In this document: one piece after another, positions 9,027 through 21,297 of the stretch | How positions within the stretch are numbered: the stretch's first letter is position 1 | Layout of the letters: each line of letters starts with the position of its first letter | Source of the DNA: Lysobacter sp. | GTDB taxonomy: Bacteria > Pseudomonadota > Gammaproteobacteria > Xanthomonadales > Xanthomonadaceae | Direction of reading: 5' to 3' | DNA length: 64,000 nucleotides | Assembly (NCBI GenBank): GCA_019634715.1 | Contig: JAHCAU010000017.1 | Coordinates: 62,001-126,000, forward strand | The notes under the pieces: model-generated | The model's input: only the letters and a program-made list of their open reading frames with translations | The model's database searches: none | Told to the model about the DNA's origin: nothing | Position numbers and translations under genes: made by a program

Positions 9027-9042
9027 CGGGAGAGCGAGCAAC

Positions 9043-9735
9043 ATGAAAACCCTCGGCCTCATCGGCGGCATGAGCTGGGAATCGACGATTCCCTACTACC
9101 GCATCCTCAACGAGCGCGTGCGCCAGCGGCTCGGTGGCCTGCATTCCGCGAAGGTACTGCTGCACAGCGTCGACTTCGCCGGAATCGAAGCCCTGCAGCG
9201 CGCGGACGACTGGGATGCCGCCGGCGCGATCCTCGCCGAGGCCGCGCGGGGCCTGCGCGCGGCGGGCGCCGATGCGCTCGTCATCTGCACGAACACCATG
9301 CATCTGGTCGCGCCTGCGATCGAGGCTGCCGTCGATGTTCCGCTGCTGCATATCGCCGATGCCACCGCCGCGCGGATCCGCGCCGCCGGGCTGTCGCGCG
9401 TCGCCCTGCTGGGTACGCGCTTCACCATGGAACGCGACTTCTACCGGCGGCGCATCGAGGCCGCCGGCATCCAGGTGATCGTGCCCGAGGCCGCGCAGCG
9501 CGAACGTGTGCATCGCGTGATCTACGATGAACTGTGCCTCGGTCGTATCCTCGACACCTCGCGCGACGCCTATCGCACCTTCATCGACGACCTCGTCGCA
9601 CGCGGCGCGCAGGGCGTGATCCTCGGCTGCACCGAAATCGGATTGCTGGTCGGCGAGGGTGATGCGTCGGTACCGCTGTTCGACACCGCGCGCATCCATG
9701 CCGAGGCCGCTGCCGACTGGTCCCTCGCGGCCTGA
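9043..9735 (+). CDS. aspartate/glutamate racemase family protein
   Basis: This 230-residue protein from the ATG at 9043 opens with the family hallmark MKTLGLIGGMSWESTIPYY. The two catalytic cysteines are in ICTNTMH and ILGCTEIGLL. It belongs to the cofactor-independent aspartate/glutamate racemase superfamily and is closest in style to YgeA/broad-specificity amino-acid racemases. The exact amino acid is not predictable. It is cytoplasmic and convergent with the outer-membrane-protein gene 30 bp away. Confidence 0.85.
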   Translation: MKTLGLIGGMSWESTIPYYRILNERVRQRLGGLHSAKVLLHSVDFAGIEALQRADDWDAAGAILAEAARGLRAAGADALVICTNTMHLVAPAIEAAVDVPLLHIADATAARIRAAGLSRVALLGTRFTMERDFYRRRIEAAGIQVIVPEAAQRERVHRVIYDELCLGRILDTSRDAYRTFIDDLVARGAQGVILGCTEIGLLVGEGDASVPLFDTARIHAEAAADWSLAA

Positions 9736-9765
9736 GCGCGCGAGGGTCGCCGGGGTGCGCGCCGG

Positions 9766-10569
9766 TCAGAACGCGACCGTGACGCCCGCAATCGGGCCAT
9801 GGAAGCGCTGGTCCAGGCCGATCCGGCCGTCTTCGCCGGTTCGACGCACGTCGATCTTGAACCAGTCGTAGCCCGCGTACAGGCCGAACTTCGGCGTGAA
9901 CCGGTATTCGACCAGCGCGTTGGCGCGCGAGAGGTCGCCGTCGTAATCGCCGAAATCGCCCCAGTCGGCGTCCAGGTACTGGCCCTGCGCCACGAAGCGC
10001 CACGTGCCCTCCGCGGTCTGTGCGCTGATGCGTGCGCCGACTACCGGCGCCGTGCCGCGTTCGCTGGCGCGGGCGCTGAATTCGTCGGTGCCGGACTCCG
10101 CGCGCAGGCGTCCGCGCAGGCCGGCAGTCTGCGCGCCGATCTGCAGGCCGATGCCGAAGGTGGGCGTCTCGACCACGCCGAAGTCGTACACGACGCTGCC
10201 GAGGTCGAAGGTGGTGTCGAGCTCGGCGCGACTGCCGGCCGGGAAGGTCGTTCCGTCGAACGTCACGTCTTCTCCGAGCGTTGCCGTGTTCTCGCGGTCG
10301 TAGCGGATGTAGTTGAAGATCAGGCGGTGGCGGTCGCCGAACCGGAAGGCGCCTTCGACGCGCGGAACGGTCTCGCTGCCGAGGTCGTAGCGATCGCTCT
10401 CGAACGCGTAGGTGTCGCCGCCGAAGAAGGCCGCGCCGGAGAGCTGGCTCTGGCCTTCGGCGTGCATGCCGCCGAGGCGCAGGGTGAAGCGGTCTTCGTC
10501 CGCGTGCGCGGCCGGGATCGCAAGCAGGGTCGCCGCCGACAGGACGGCCAGGGGGATCGATCGTTTCAA
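9766..10569 (-). CDS. putative outer-membrane beta-barrel protein, TTG start
   Basis: I choose a TTG start at 10569 because CCTCC at 10578-10582 gives GGAGG on the minus strand 8 nt ahead, and because translation then opens directly with a signal peptide (KRSIPLAVLSAATLLAIPA, cleavage after AHA). This yields 267 residues. The longer frame starting at 10632 adds a non-signal-like extension. The mature part alternates polar and hydrophobic residues, with many aromatic strand ends (FNYIRYDREN, YAGYDWFKIDV), and ends in a C-terminal phenylalanine (GVTVAF), as expected for an outer-membrane barrel. No specific family is recognised. It has no operon partner. Confidence 0.7.
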   Translation of the reverse strand: MKRSIPLAVLSAATLLAIPAAHADEDRFTLRLGGMHAEGQSQLSGAAFFGGDTYAFESDRYDLGSETVPRVEGAFRFGDRHRLIFNYIRYDRENTATLGEDVTFDGTTFPAGSRAELDTTFDLGSVVYDFGVVETPTFGIGLQIGAQTAGLRGRLRAESGTDEFSARASERGTAPVVGARISAQTAEGTWRFVAQGQYLDADWGDFGDYDGDLSRANALVEYRFTPKFGLYAGYDWFKIDVRRTGEDGRIGLDQRFHGPIAGVTVAF

Positions 10570-10719
10570 GGGGGAATCCTCCGTGACGATGGGGGAGAGC
10601 AAACATGCACAAGCGCATGCGCGGGGCGGCACGCGGCCGCTCCGGTTCGTTATGCGTCGACGGAAATGAAGTCCCGGTGAAATGCGGTGTTCCCGCTGCT
10701 GTCGGGTTCAGCAAAGAAG

Positions 10720-10746
10720 AAGCCCCGGCACGGAATGCCGGGGCTT
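10720..10746 (-). terminator. hairpin downstream of the DUF2061 gene
   Basis: AAGCCCCGGCA (10720-10730) pairs perfectly with TGCCGGGGCTT (10736-10746). On the minus strand the stem is followed by the pyrimidine-rich CTTCTTTGC. It sits about 90 bp beyond the stop codon of the leftward DUF2061 gene. Confidence 0.55.
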
Positions 10747-10833
10747 CGCTGCCTGTTCGACCGAGGGAGATGCTTGCAGGCGAAGGGTGTGACTGGCCGC
10801 TGCGCGACGAGTTCCGGTGTTACCGGGTCGGAT

Positions 10834-11037
10834 TCAGGCGCCGATCAGGCTTCCGGCGAGGCGTCGTCGGGCCTCGATGCGCTTCCAGACCTTCTCGTGG
10901 ACATGGAACACCACGGTGTTGCAGGCCGGCTCGACCAGTGCCAGGGCACCACCGACCCAGGGGCTGCCGGTCATGAGATAGCCGATGCCGAAGGCCGTGC
11001 CCATGTGCAGGCCGGCGAAACTGAGGGTCTTGGCCAT
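10834..11037 (-). CDS. DUF2061 small membrane protein
   Basis: This 67-residue protein matches DUF2061: MAKTLSFAGLHMGTAFGIGY, a helical hairpin through GALALVEPACNTVVFHVHEK, and a basic C-terminus. It is predicted to lie in the inner membrane with two short helices. The function is unknown. It is transcribed away from the atp promoter region and followed by a hairpin terminator. Confidence 0.75.
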   Translation of the reverse strand: MAKTLSFAGLHMGTAFGIGYLMTGSPWVGGALALVEPACNTVVFHVHEKVWKRIEARRRLAGSLIGA

Positions 11038-11177
11038 GGGAATGCTCCGGTGGATGTGGGGGTCAGCATGAGTCCCTGGGCTTTTCCTTTCAAATCAGTT
11101 GTTTGCAACAAATCGATAGATGATGCCTATCGTCGATCGGGCTTCATTGCCATCCGGATGTCCGAGGTGGTTCGCGG

Positions 11178-11207
11178 TTGCCCCCCAAAAGCCCCCACTG
11201 CTATACT
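11178..11207 (+). promoter_or_regulatory. candidate sigma-70 promoter of the atp operon
   Basis: TTGCCC at 11178-11183 and TATACT at 11202-11207 are separated by 18 bp and lie about 90 bp upstream of the proposed atpI start. This is the best -35/-10 pair in the gap between the DUF2061 gene and atpI. It is a sequence match only. Confidence 0.5.
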
Positions 11208-11299
11208 TTTCAGGCTTCGCGAGGCGCTTTTCACTGCTGGCAGCACTGCTGGCGCCGGATCGCAGCCTCGCCGCTCCTCGCCATTCCACCGGGTGCCGC

Positions 11300-11665
11300 G
11301 TGCTGAATTCTGTCACTGCGGGCCGCCGGCTGGCGCGACGCGCGATCGCCTACCAGGGGGTCGCGGTGTGCGCGACATCGCTGGCCTGCCTCGTGCTGGG
11401 TGTCGAGAGCGCGCTGGCCGTGCTCGTCGGAGGCGGTGCGGTCACGTCGGGAGCGGCGCTGTCGGCCGCATGGTCGCTGCGGCGCGGCGTGGTGCCTTCC
11501 GGGGTCGCGCTGGCCCGCATGTTCATCGGCGTGGTCCTCAAGTGGTGTCTGGTCTTCACCCTGTTTTCCCTGGGTCTCCTCCTCTGGCGCCTTCCTGCGC
11601 TGCCTCTACTGGTCGGAGTCCTGGTCGCGCTGGCCGCGCAGTTCGTCGCGATGGCCCGGCGCTGA
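11300..11665 (+). CDS. atpI: ATP synthase subunit I
   Basis: This protein of about 121 residues has four hydrophobic helices (VCATSLACLVLGVESALAVL, then FIGVVLKWCLVFTLFSLGLL). The location directly before atpB identifies it as the assembly-assisting membrane protein AtpI, which helps build the c-ring and may carry Mg2+. The start is uncertain: GTG at 11300 (VLNSVTAGRRLARRAI) is chosen because the frame upstream runs through the promoter region, but no strong ribosome site is visible. AtpI is poorly conserved in sequence, so context carries much of the call. Confidence 0.75.
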   Translation: MLNSVTAGRRLARRAIAYQGVAVCATSLACLVLGVESALAVLVGGGAVTSGAALSAAWSLRRGVVPSGVALARMFIGVVLKWCLVFTLFSLGLLLWRLPALPLLVGVLVALAAQFVAMARR

Positions 11666-11696
11666 AACCCCATTCAACTTGCAAAGGTTCTGTCCT

Positions 11697-12497
11697 ATGG
11701 CGGCGGGCGAGCACGAACTCACTCCCACGAGCTACATCCAGCACCATCTGCAAAACCTCACGACCTCGGTCGGCGAGGGCGGTTTCTGGACGCTCCACCT
11801 CGATACCCTGATCACCTCGGTCCTGCTGGGCCTGGTCATCGTCTTCGCGTTCTGGGCCGGCACCCGCAAGGCCACCGCGGGCGTGCCCGGCAAGTGGCAG
11901 GCGTTCGTCGAGATCATGCTCGAGTTCGTCGACAAGCAGGTGCGCGACACCTACCACGGTCCGAGCAAGCTGGTGACGCCGATCGCGATCACCCTGTTCT
12001 TCTGGATCCTGATGATGAACCTGCTGAAGATGATTCCGGCGGACTTCATCGCGCTTCCGCTGGAAGCCATCGGCATTCCGTACTGGAAGCCGGTGCCGAC
12101 CGCCGACGTCAACGCCACGCTCGGCATGTCGATCAGCGTGTTCTTCCTGATGCTCATCTTCGCCTTCCGCTCGAAGGGCCTCGGCGGCTTCACGCACGAG
12201 TTCCTGACCGCGCCGTTCGGCAAGTGGATGATGCCCTTCAACCTCCTGCTCAACATCGTCGAATGGCTCAGCAAGCCGGTGTCGCTCGCGATGCGACTGT
12301 TCGGCAACATGTTCGGCGGCGAAATCGTCTTCCTGCTCATCTGGGTGCTCGGCGGCGCCAGCCTCCTCGGCGCCCTCGCGGGCGGCGTGTTCGGCCTCGG
12401 CTGGATGCTCTTCCACCTGCTGGTGATTCCGCTGCAGGCCTTCATCTTCATGATGCTGTCGATCGTGTACCTCAGCCTCTCGGAAGAAGCGCACTAA
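11697..12497 (+). CDS. atpB: ATP synthase F0 subunit a
   Basis: This is a 266-residue membrane protein. The conserved helix LAMRLFGNMFGGEIV contains the essential arginine that faces the c-ring, and the C-terminal IPLQAFIFMMLSIVYLS is diagnostic. Subunit a provides the two half-channels for protons through the inner membrane. The ATG at 11697 is used; the upstream part of the frame belongs to another reading of atpI. First structural gene of the operon after atpI, with 31 bp between them. Confidence 0.95.
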   Translation: MAAGEHELTPTSYIQHHLQNLTTSVGEGGFWTLHLDTLITSVLLGLVIVFAFWAGTRKATAGVPGKWQAFVEIMLEFVDKQVRDTYHGPSKLVTPIAITLFFWILMMNLLKMIPADFIALPLEAIGIPYWKPVPTADVNATLGMSISVFFLMLIFAFRSKGLGGFTHEFLTAPFGKWMMPFNLLLNIVEWLSKPVSLAMRLFGNMFGGEIVFLLIWVLGGASLLGALAGGVFGLGWMLFHLLVIPLQAFIFMMLSIVYLSLSEEAH

Positions 12498-12881
<384 letters not shown>

Positions 12882-12990
12882 TCCGGTCCCACCGGATCGA
12901 CGACGCGCGCGGCCCGTCCGCGCGCATCGTGGCTGAAAGGACGGGCGCCTCGCGGCGCCCTTTCCCGTCACCTCAGGCAGAGCTACATCC

Positions 12991-13461
12991 ATGAACATCG
13001 GTCTCACCCTATTCGCCCAGGCGCTCGCGTTCGCCGGTCTGATCTGGATCATCGCGACCAAGATCTGGCCGCCGCTGCTCAAGGCCATCGAAGAGCGCCA
13101 GCAGAAGATCGCCGAAGGCCTCGCCGCCGCCGACAACAGCAAGGTCTTGCTGGAGCAGGCGGAAGAGAAGGTCAACGAAGAGCTGAAGCTCGCCCGCACC
13201 AAGGCCAACGAGATCATCGACCAGGCCCACCAGCGCGCGAACCAGATCATCGACCAGGCCAAGAACGAAGCCGTCGCCGAAGCCCACCGGCAGAAGGCGA
13301 TGGCCGAGGCCGACATCGCCGCCGCCGCCAACCGCGCCAAGGAAGACCTGCGCAAGCAGGTGTCCGCCCTGGCCGTGTCCGGCGCCGAAAAGCTGCTGAA
13401 GCGCGAAATCGACGCCAACGCCCACAAGGCGCTGATCGACGACCTCGCCGCCCAGCTCTGA
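12991..13461 (+). CDS. atpF: ATP synthase F0 subunit b
   Basis: This 156-residue protein has one N-terminal membrane helix ([20 protein letters not shown]) and then a long charged helix (~40-140) typical of the right-handed coiled-coil peripheral stalk. It connects subunit a to the delta subunit and F1. A hairpin-forming GGGCGCCTCGCGGCGCCC lies in the 109-bp gap before it. Confidence 0.95.
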   Translation: MNIGLTLFAQALAFAGLIWIIATKIWPPLLKAIEERQQKIAEGLAAADNSKVLLEQAEEKVNEELKLARTKANEIIDQAHQRANQIIDQAKNEAVAEAHRQKAMAEADIAAAANRAKEDLRKQVSALAVSGAEKLLKREIDANAHKALIDDLAAQL

Positions 13462-13477
13462 CCGGACGCCATCACCG

Positions 13478-14005
13478 ATGAGCCAGGCCCTCACTCTCGC
13501 ACGCCCCTACGCCCGCGCCGCCCATGCGATCGCGCGCGATGCCAACGCCGCCGCGCAATGGTCCGACGCGCTCGCCTTCGCGGCGCGCGTCGCCGCCGAT
13601 CCGCGCGTGCAGGCGCTGCTCGGTCATCCGCACCTCAGCCGTGCCGACGCCGTCGCGCTGCTGTCGCCGGAACCGGCCTCGGACGTCTTCGGCAATTTCC
13701 TCGCACTGCTCGCGGACAACCGCCGCCTGCCGCTGCTGCCGGAAATCGCCGGACTGTTCGAGGAGCTGCGCGCCGACGCCGAGCGCATCGTCAAGGCGAA
13801 GGTCACCTCCGCCACGACGCTGCAGGCGGCCGAGCTGGACAGCATCAAGGCCGCGCTCAAGCGTCGCTTCGGCCGCGAGGTCGAGTTGCAGACGGCGGTC
13901 GACGAGAGCCTGATCGGCGGCGCGGTGATCGACGCCGGCGACGTGGTGATCGACGGTTCGCTGCGCAGCAAGCTCGCCCGGCTTCAGACCGCGCTGGCGC
14001 AATAA
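13478..14005 (+). CDS. atpH: ATP synthase F1 subunit delta
   Basis: This 175-residue protein begins TLARPYARAAHAIARDA, the OSCP/delta signature, and ends VVIDGSLRSKLARLQTAL, the conserved C-terminal strand-turn. It ties the peripheral stalk to the top of F1. It is 16 bp downstream of atpF. Confidence 0.93.
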   Translation: MSQALTLARPYARAAHAIARDANAAAQWSDALAFAARVAADPRVQALLGHPHLSRADAVALLSPEPASDVFGNFLALLADNRRLPLLPEIAGLFEELRADAERIVKAKVTSATTLQAAELDSIKAALKRRFGREVELQTAVDESLIGGAVIDAGDVVIDGSLRSKLARLQTALAQ

Positions 14006-14056
14006 CACACACTTGAAGAGGCGGGCCCCGGTCCGCTTTCAAACCAGGAAACAACC

Positions 14057-15622
<1,566 letters not shown>

Positions 15623-15689
15623 CGTCCCGGGGTGCGCCCTCGCGCACCCTGGCGACATCGACTGGCCGATGAGCGTGTGACCTCACGAC

Positions 15690-15707
15690 GGTGGGCCCAG
15701 GCCCACC
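15690..15707. repeat. short palindrome GGTGGGCCCAGGCCCACC between atpA and atpG
   Basis: The 18-bp near-perfect palindrome is followed by CTACGGG. The same core with the same flank (CCCACCCTAC) recurs between atpD and atpC, so it belongs to a dispersed repeat family rather than to atp regulation in particular. Confidence 0.65.
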
Positions 15708-15723
15708 CTACGGGAAGAAAGAG

Positions 15724-16587
15724 ATGGCAGGCGGCAGAGAAATCAAAACCAAGATCAAGTCGGTGCAGAACACCCGCAAGGTGACGCGTGCGCTGGAAAT
15801 GGTCTCGGCTTCCAAGATCCGCAAGGCGCAGGACCGGATGAAGGCCTCGCGTCCGTACGCGCGCGCGATGAAGCAGGTCGTGGGCCACCTGGCCCAGGCG
15901 AACTCCGAGTTCCACCATCCGTACCTGGTGGAGCGCAAGGAGATCAAGCGCGTCGGCTACGTGATCGTCTCGTCCGACCGCGGTCTCGCCGGCGGCCTGA
16001 ACAACAACCTGTTCCGCAAGCTGCTGATCGAGATCCGCGACTGGCAGGCCAAGGGCGTCGAGGTCGACGTGGTCACCATCGGCCAGAAGGCGACGGTGTT
16101 CTTCCGCCGCATCAAGGTCGGCATGCTGGCCTCGGTGACGCACCTCGGCGACACGCCGCGCGTCGACCAGTTGATCGGCGTGATCAAGGTCATGCTGGAC
16201 GCCTACACCGCCGGCAGCGTCGACAAGGTGTTCCTGGTCTACAACGACTTCGTCAACACGATGACCCAGCGCGCGGCCTTCGACCAGCTGCTCCCGCTGC
16301 CGCCGTCGGAGACGGCCGTCGCCGAACACGACTGGGACTACATCTACGAGCCGAGCGCGCAGGGCGTGCTGGAGCACGTGCTGACCCGCTACATCGAGTC
16401 GCTGGTGTACCAGGCGGTGATGGAGAACGTGGCGTCCGAGCACGCCGCGCGCATGGTGGCGATGAAGGCCGCCAGCGACAACGCGACCAAGCTGATCGGC
16501 ACGCTCAATCTCGTCTACAACAAGGCGCGCCAGGCCGCGATCACCCAGGAAATCTCCGAAATCGTCGGCGGCGCGGCCGCGGTCTGA
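15724..16587 (+). CDS. atpG: ATP synthase F1 subunit gamma
   Basis: This 287-residue protein is the central rotor stalk. It has the family ends [20 protein letters not shown] and [20 protein letters not shown], and the [12 protein letters not shown] segment. The ATG at 15724 is used because the frame upstream merely reads through the repeat. Confidence 0.95.
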   Translation: MAGGREIKTKIKSVQNTRKVTRALEMVSASKIRKAQDRMKASRPYARAMKQVVGHLAQANSEFHHPYLVERKEIKRVGYVIVSSDRGLAGGLNNNLFRKLLIEIRDWQAKGVEVDVVTIGQKATVFFRRIKVGMLASVTHLGDTPRVDQLIGVIKVMLDAYTAGSVDKVFLVYNDFVNTMTQRAAFDQLLPLPPSETAVAEHDWDYIYEPSAQGVLEHVLTRYIESLVYQAVMENVASEHAARMVAMKAASDNATKLIGTLNLVYNKARQAAITQEISEIVGGAAAV

Positions 16588-18078
<1,491 letters not shown>

Positions 18079-18090
18079 TCCGCGCGGCAG

Positions 18091-18182
18091 TAGGGTGGGC
18101 TTCAAGCCCACCATTGCGAGACATCAGATGTCCTCGGACCTCTGATGTTGCGACAAAAGCGGTGGGCCAGGGCCCACCCTAC
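18091..18182. repeat. composite palindromic repeat between atpD and atpC
   Basis: The whole ~92-bp segment folds on itself. TAGGGTGGGC at the left pairs with GCCCACCCTA at the right. Each arm is also a small palindrome (GGTGGGCTTCAAGCCCACC at 18094 and GGTGGGCCAGGGCCCACC at 18161), and the centre contains ACATCAGA...TCTGATGT. This BIME-like unit ends 15 bp before the atpC start codon. Confidence 0.7.
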
Positions 18183-18196
18183 AGGAATCGAGACCC

Positions 18197-18619
18197 ATGG
18201 CTACCATCCGTTGCGACATCGTCAGCGCCGAAGCCGAGATCTTCCACGGCGAAGCCACGCTGGTCGTCGCCACCGGCGAAGAAGGCGAACTCGGCATCGC
18301 GCCGCGCCACGCGCCGCTGATTACCCGCCTGAAGCCCGGCAAGGTCGTCGTGACCCAGCCGAACGGCGAAGTGCTCGACTTCGCGATCTCCGGCGGCATC
18401 CTCGAAGTGCAGCCGCAAGTCGTGACCGTGCTGGCCGACACCGCGGTGCGCGCGGACGACATCGACGAAGCGGCCGTCCGCGCGGCGATGGAAGAGGCCA
18501 AGCGCGCCCTGGCGCACAAGGATCCGAAGATGAGCGCCGAGGAAGCCCAGGCGCAGCTGGCGATGAGCCTCGCCCAGCTGAGCGCGCTGGAGCGCCTGCG
18601 CAAGAACCTCAAGCACTGA
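18197..18619 (+). CDS. atpC: ATP synthase F1 subunit epsilon
   Basis: This 140-residue protein has the N-terminal beta sandwich ([20 protein letters not shown], then [19 protein letters not shown]) and a C-terminal helical pair (~90-140). It is part of the rotor and can inhibit ATP hydrolysis. Last gene of the operon, followed by an intrinsic terminator. Confidence 0.95.
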   Translation: MATIRCDIVSAEAEIFHGEATLVVATGEEGELGIAPRHAPLITRLKPGKVVVTQPNGEVLDFAISGGILEVQPQVVTVLADTAVRADDIDEAAVRAAMEEAKRALAHKDPKMSAEEAQAQLAMSLAQLSALERLRKNLKH

Positions 18620-18644
18620 GGTTGCGCTTCGCATCCGCGACACA

Positions 18645-18676
18645 CGAAAAAACGCCGGCGAAAGTCGGCGTTTTTC
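18645..18676 (+). terminator. intrinsic terminator of the atp operon
   Basis: AACGCCGGC pairs with GTCGGCGTT (one G-U) around GAAA. The stem is preceded by A6 and followed by TTTTTCG, 27 bp after the atpC stop. This is a classical rho-independent terminator. Confidence 0.85.
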
Positions 18677-18728
18677 GTTGATGCGATCGTAGGCTGAGGC
18701 TGGCCGCACCGCTTTTTGCATGTCGAAT

Positions 18729-18756
18729 GAAAAAAGCCGGTGCGGCCAGCCGCACC
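18729..18756 (-). terminator. intrinsic terminator of the GtrA-like gene (minus strand)
   Basis: On the minus strand GGTGCGG and CCGCACC pair around CTGG, immediately followed by GGCTTTTTTCATT. It starts right after the stop codon at 18757. A second copy of the stem (GGCTGGCCGCACCG, ~18700) faces it, so the region can also form one long hairpin. Confidence 0.75.
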
Positions 18757-19140
18757 CTAGGCCTTGTACACCCAATGCCGCGAGAGCAGGAAGCCGATCA
18801 CGCCCAGGCTCAGCTCCACCATGGGTTTTGCGATCCACGCCCACTGCAGGCCGAACACATCGTCGATGTGCCCGAGTGCGAGCGTGCTGACGGTGGTGGT
18901 GCACAGCCACATCGTGACGAAGCGGCGCAGCTGGGTGCCGCCGATGCGGGTGTCGCTGCCGGCGAAGGTGATGCGGCCGTTGAGCCAGAAGCCCAGGCAC
19001 GCGCCGCTGATCCGGCCGCAGATGTTCGCGGCCTCCACCGGCAGGCCGAGATGGCTGAGCAGCACCATTACCCCCCAGTCGACCAGCCACTGCACGCCGC
19101 CGATCAGCAGGTAGTGTCCCCCCTGGCGCGGCAGGCTCAT
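18757..19140 (-). CDS. GtrA-like membrane protein
   Basis: This 127-residue protein has four hydrophobic helices and the GtrA family pattern: GGVQWLVDWGVMVLLSHLG, the NICGRISGACLGFWLNGRITF segment across helix 2, and the C-terminal FLLSRHWVYKA. GtrA proteins are linked to movement or modification of lipid-linked sugars. The start at 19140 overlaps the stop of the upstream membrane glycosyltransferase gene (ATGA), so the two are translationally coupled. Confidence 0.8.
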   Translation of the reverse strand: MSLPRQGGHYLLIGGVQWLVDWGVMVLLSHLGLPVEAANICGRISGACLGFWLNGRITFAGSDTRIGGTQLRRFVTMWLCTTTVSTLALGHIDDVFGLQWAWIAKPMVELSLGVIGFLLSRHWVYKA

Positions 19141-21191
19141 GGCGCGTCCTTCGCGGCAGGCGGCAGCCGCCACAGTTCGACCTCGCGCAGCGTGTCGATG
19201 CGCTGCGCATCGACACGCTGCAGGCCGGCATCGAGGGCATGCGATGCGGTCGCTCGATTGACCAGTGCCCAGCCGATCCGTTCGCGCGCGAACAGTGCGG
19301 CCCATGCTTCACCGCTGGCGTCGTGTTCCGCCGCCTTTGCGTCAATCGCCAGCGAAGGATCGTGCGAAGAGGTCGTGCGCCCGCGCCCGGCCAGTTCGGC
19401 GACGACGTTGCGCGCAGGGTCGGTAGCGAGCACTGCGCGTGCGTCGTCGCGTGGAAGATGTCGAAAGAGCACGCGTTCCGGCACGTATTCGGCGACGACG
19501 GCGTCCTGCGCGGCAAAGCTGCGGATCGTGCGCTTCACCGCAGCGGAATGGTGCAGCCAGCTTGCGTTCGCCTGGTAGGCGAGATTGAGCACGCACAGTC
19601 CGGCGAACAGCCAGACGAACAGGCGTCGGCCGAGCATCGCTTCCGCACCGAAACACAGCAGCGCGAGCAATAGCAGCATGCCCGGCCACGCATAGCGCGC
19701 GTACTGCATCGGCAGCAGCGGCAGCAGCACGCAGGCGGTGACGGCGAGGAAGAGCGCGGGGTGCGGCCCGCCTCGCACGGGTCGCAGCAAACGCAGCAGC
19801 CACAGGCCGGCGAGCGCGATCAGGCCGAAGCCAAGACCTCCGGGCCAGCCTTCGACGTAGCGCGCGGTATCGAAGCTGACGCGCCAGAGGATGTCGGGGC
19901 CGAAACCGGCGTGCCAGCGCGGATCGTTGAACTGTTCGCGCGGAAAGAACGGCGATTCGAAGACGTGGTTGAACATCGGCAGCACCGGGTTGCCGGTCGC
20001 CAGCCACGCGTGCACATGGCTCGATGTCGCCAGCGCGATGCACAGCACGCACGCGAGCGGCAGCCAGCGCCATGGGATACACGCGCGATGCCGCCAGAAC
20101 GCGAAGAGCAGCAGCGGCAGTGCGGCGAGGCCGTGCACCAGTTTCAGCGCGAACAGACCGGCGAACAGGATCGCGCCGGCGAACAGGCCGCGCGGCACGC
20201 GCGCGTCGGACGCGGGGGCAAGGATCGACGCGACCAGCGCGACGAGTACGGCGGTCGATGCCAGTTCGGTCTGCATGCCTGCCGCCATCCACACCAGCGG
20301 CGGAAACGTCGCGAACATCGCGATGGCGACCCAGCGTTCGAGCGACGTGGCGCGCATTGCCGTCGCCAGCGGTCCGCCGATGATGGCTGCGATGAGGACG
20401 AGCCACAGCGCATTCAGCGCACCGTGCGCGTCCTGTCGCGCCAGCACGAAGGCGATGCCGTGAAGCGCGTCGCCGGCCCAGGGCGCGTACGACCACACCT
20501 GGTATTCGGCATCGGGCGCATAGTGGCCGTGCAGCATCAGCTGCATCGGCATATTGAGGTGATAGCCGAGGTCGTCGGACTGCAGCGTCGGGATCCAGCA
20601 GGCGACCGAGGCTACGCCGAGCAGCATCACCGCCCAGGCGGCTGCGCGTGGTGTGGCGGCGACGGTGTCGCGCCAGTGGCTCGCGGCATCGCGGGCGGCA
20701 GCGGCCAGTGCGCGTCGACACAGCGCGATCGGCGCGAGCAGCACCGCCGCCCAGATGAGGGGATGGTGGATCGGCCAGGTCAGCGTCCATCCCGCGAGCA
20801 TGCCGATCAGGATCAGTCCGACGACGACAGCGAGCGCGGGACGCCCGGGCGATGCCGCCGGCAGCAGGACATCGCCCACGCCCCAGGCGGCCGCTGCGAT
20901 CAGCGCGACGGCCAGCACCGGCAGCGGGCCGCAGTAGGCCAGCAGGGCGAGCAGCCACAGCCCGGCGAAGGCCGTGGCGGCGCTGCAATGCCGCCAGCGG
21001 CGCAGCGGCCAGGCAAGCAGCCAGACCAGCGCCATCAGGATCAGCGACAGCAGCAGGCGCTCGGCCGGCAGTTCGCGCCACACCTCATGCACGACCAGCC
21101 CGGCGATGGTCGCCAGCGCACCGGCCAGGGCCAGCAGCGAGCCGGGATGGCGGAGGGGCGACGGCAGGCGGGCGTCGGAGGCGACTTCCAT
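19137..21191 (-). CDS. polytopic membrane protein, probable GT-C type glycosyltransferase
   Basis: This 684-residue protein has roughly a dozen transmembrane helices and a soluble C-terminal region (~560-684). An acidic pair follows the first lumenal segment ([18 protein letters not shown], ~residue 210), as in GT-C enzymes that use lipid-linked sugar donors. The coupling to a GtrA-like gene supports a role in surface polysaccharide or lipid glycosylation. No close family is recognised, so the substrate is open. Transcribed divergently from glmU. Confidence 0.6.
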   Translation of the reverse strand: MEVASDARLPSPLRHPGSLLALAGALATIAGLVVHEVWRELPAERLLLSLILMALVWLLAWPLRRWRHCSAATAFAGLWLLALLAYCGPLPVLAVALIAAAAWGVGDVLLPAASPGRPALAVVVGLILIGMLAGWTLTWPIHHPLIWAAVLLAPIALCRRALAAAARDAASHWRDTVAATPRAAAWAVMLLGVASVACWIPTLQSDDLGYHLNMPMQLMLHGHYAPDAEYQVWSYAPWAGDALHGIAFVLARQDAHGALNALWLVLIAAIIGGPLATAMRATSLERWVAIAMFATFPPLVWMAAGMQTELASTAVLVALVASILAPASDARVPRGLFAGAILFAGLFALKLVHGLAALPLLLFAFWRHRACIPWRWLPLACVLCIALATSSHVHAWLATGNPVLPMFNHVFESPFFPREQFNDPRWHAGFGPDILWRVSFDTARYVEGWPGGLGFGLIALAGLWLLRLLRPVRGGPHPALFLAVTACVLLPLLPMQYARYAWPGMLLLLALLCFGAEAMLGRRLFVWLFAGLCVLNLAYQANASWLHHSAAVKRTIRSFAAQDAVVAEYVPERVLFRHLPRDDARAVLATDPARNVVAELAGRGRTTSSHDPSLAIDAKAAEHDASGEAWAALFARERIGWALVNRATASHALDAGLQRVDAQRIDTLREVELWRLPPAAKDAP

Positions 21192-21297
21192 GCGGACCAG
21201 GGCAGGCGGGGGGCGGACGCATCGTAGCAGCCGGGCCGGGCGGCATCGGTCGCGGGCGGCATCGGTAGAATGCCGACATCACCGTTCAGGAGTTCCC

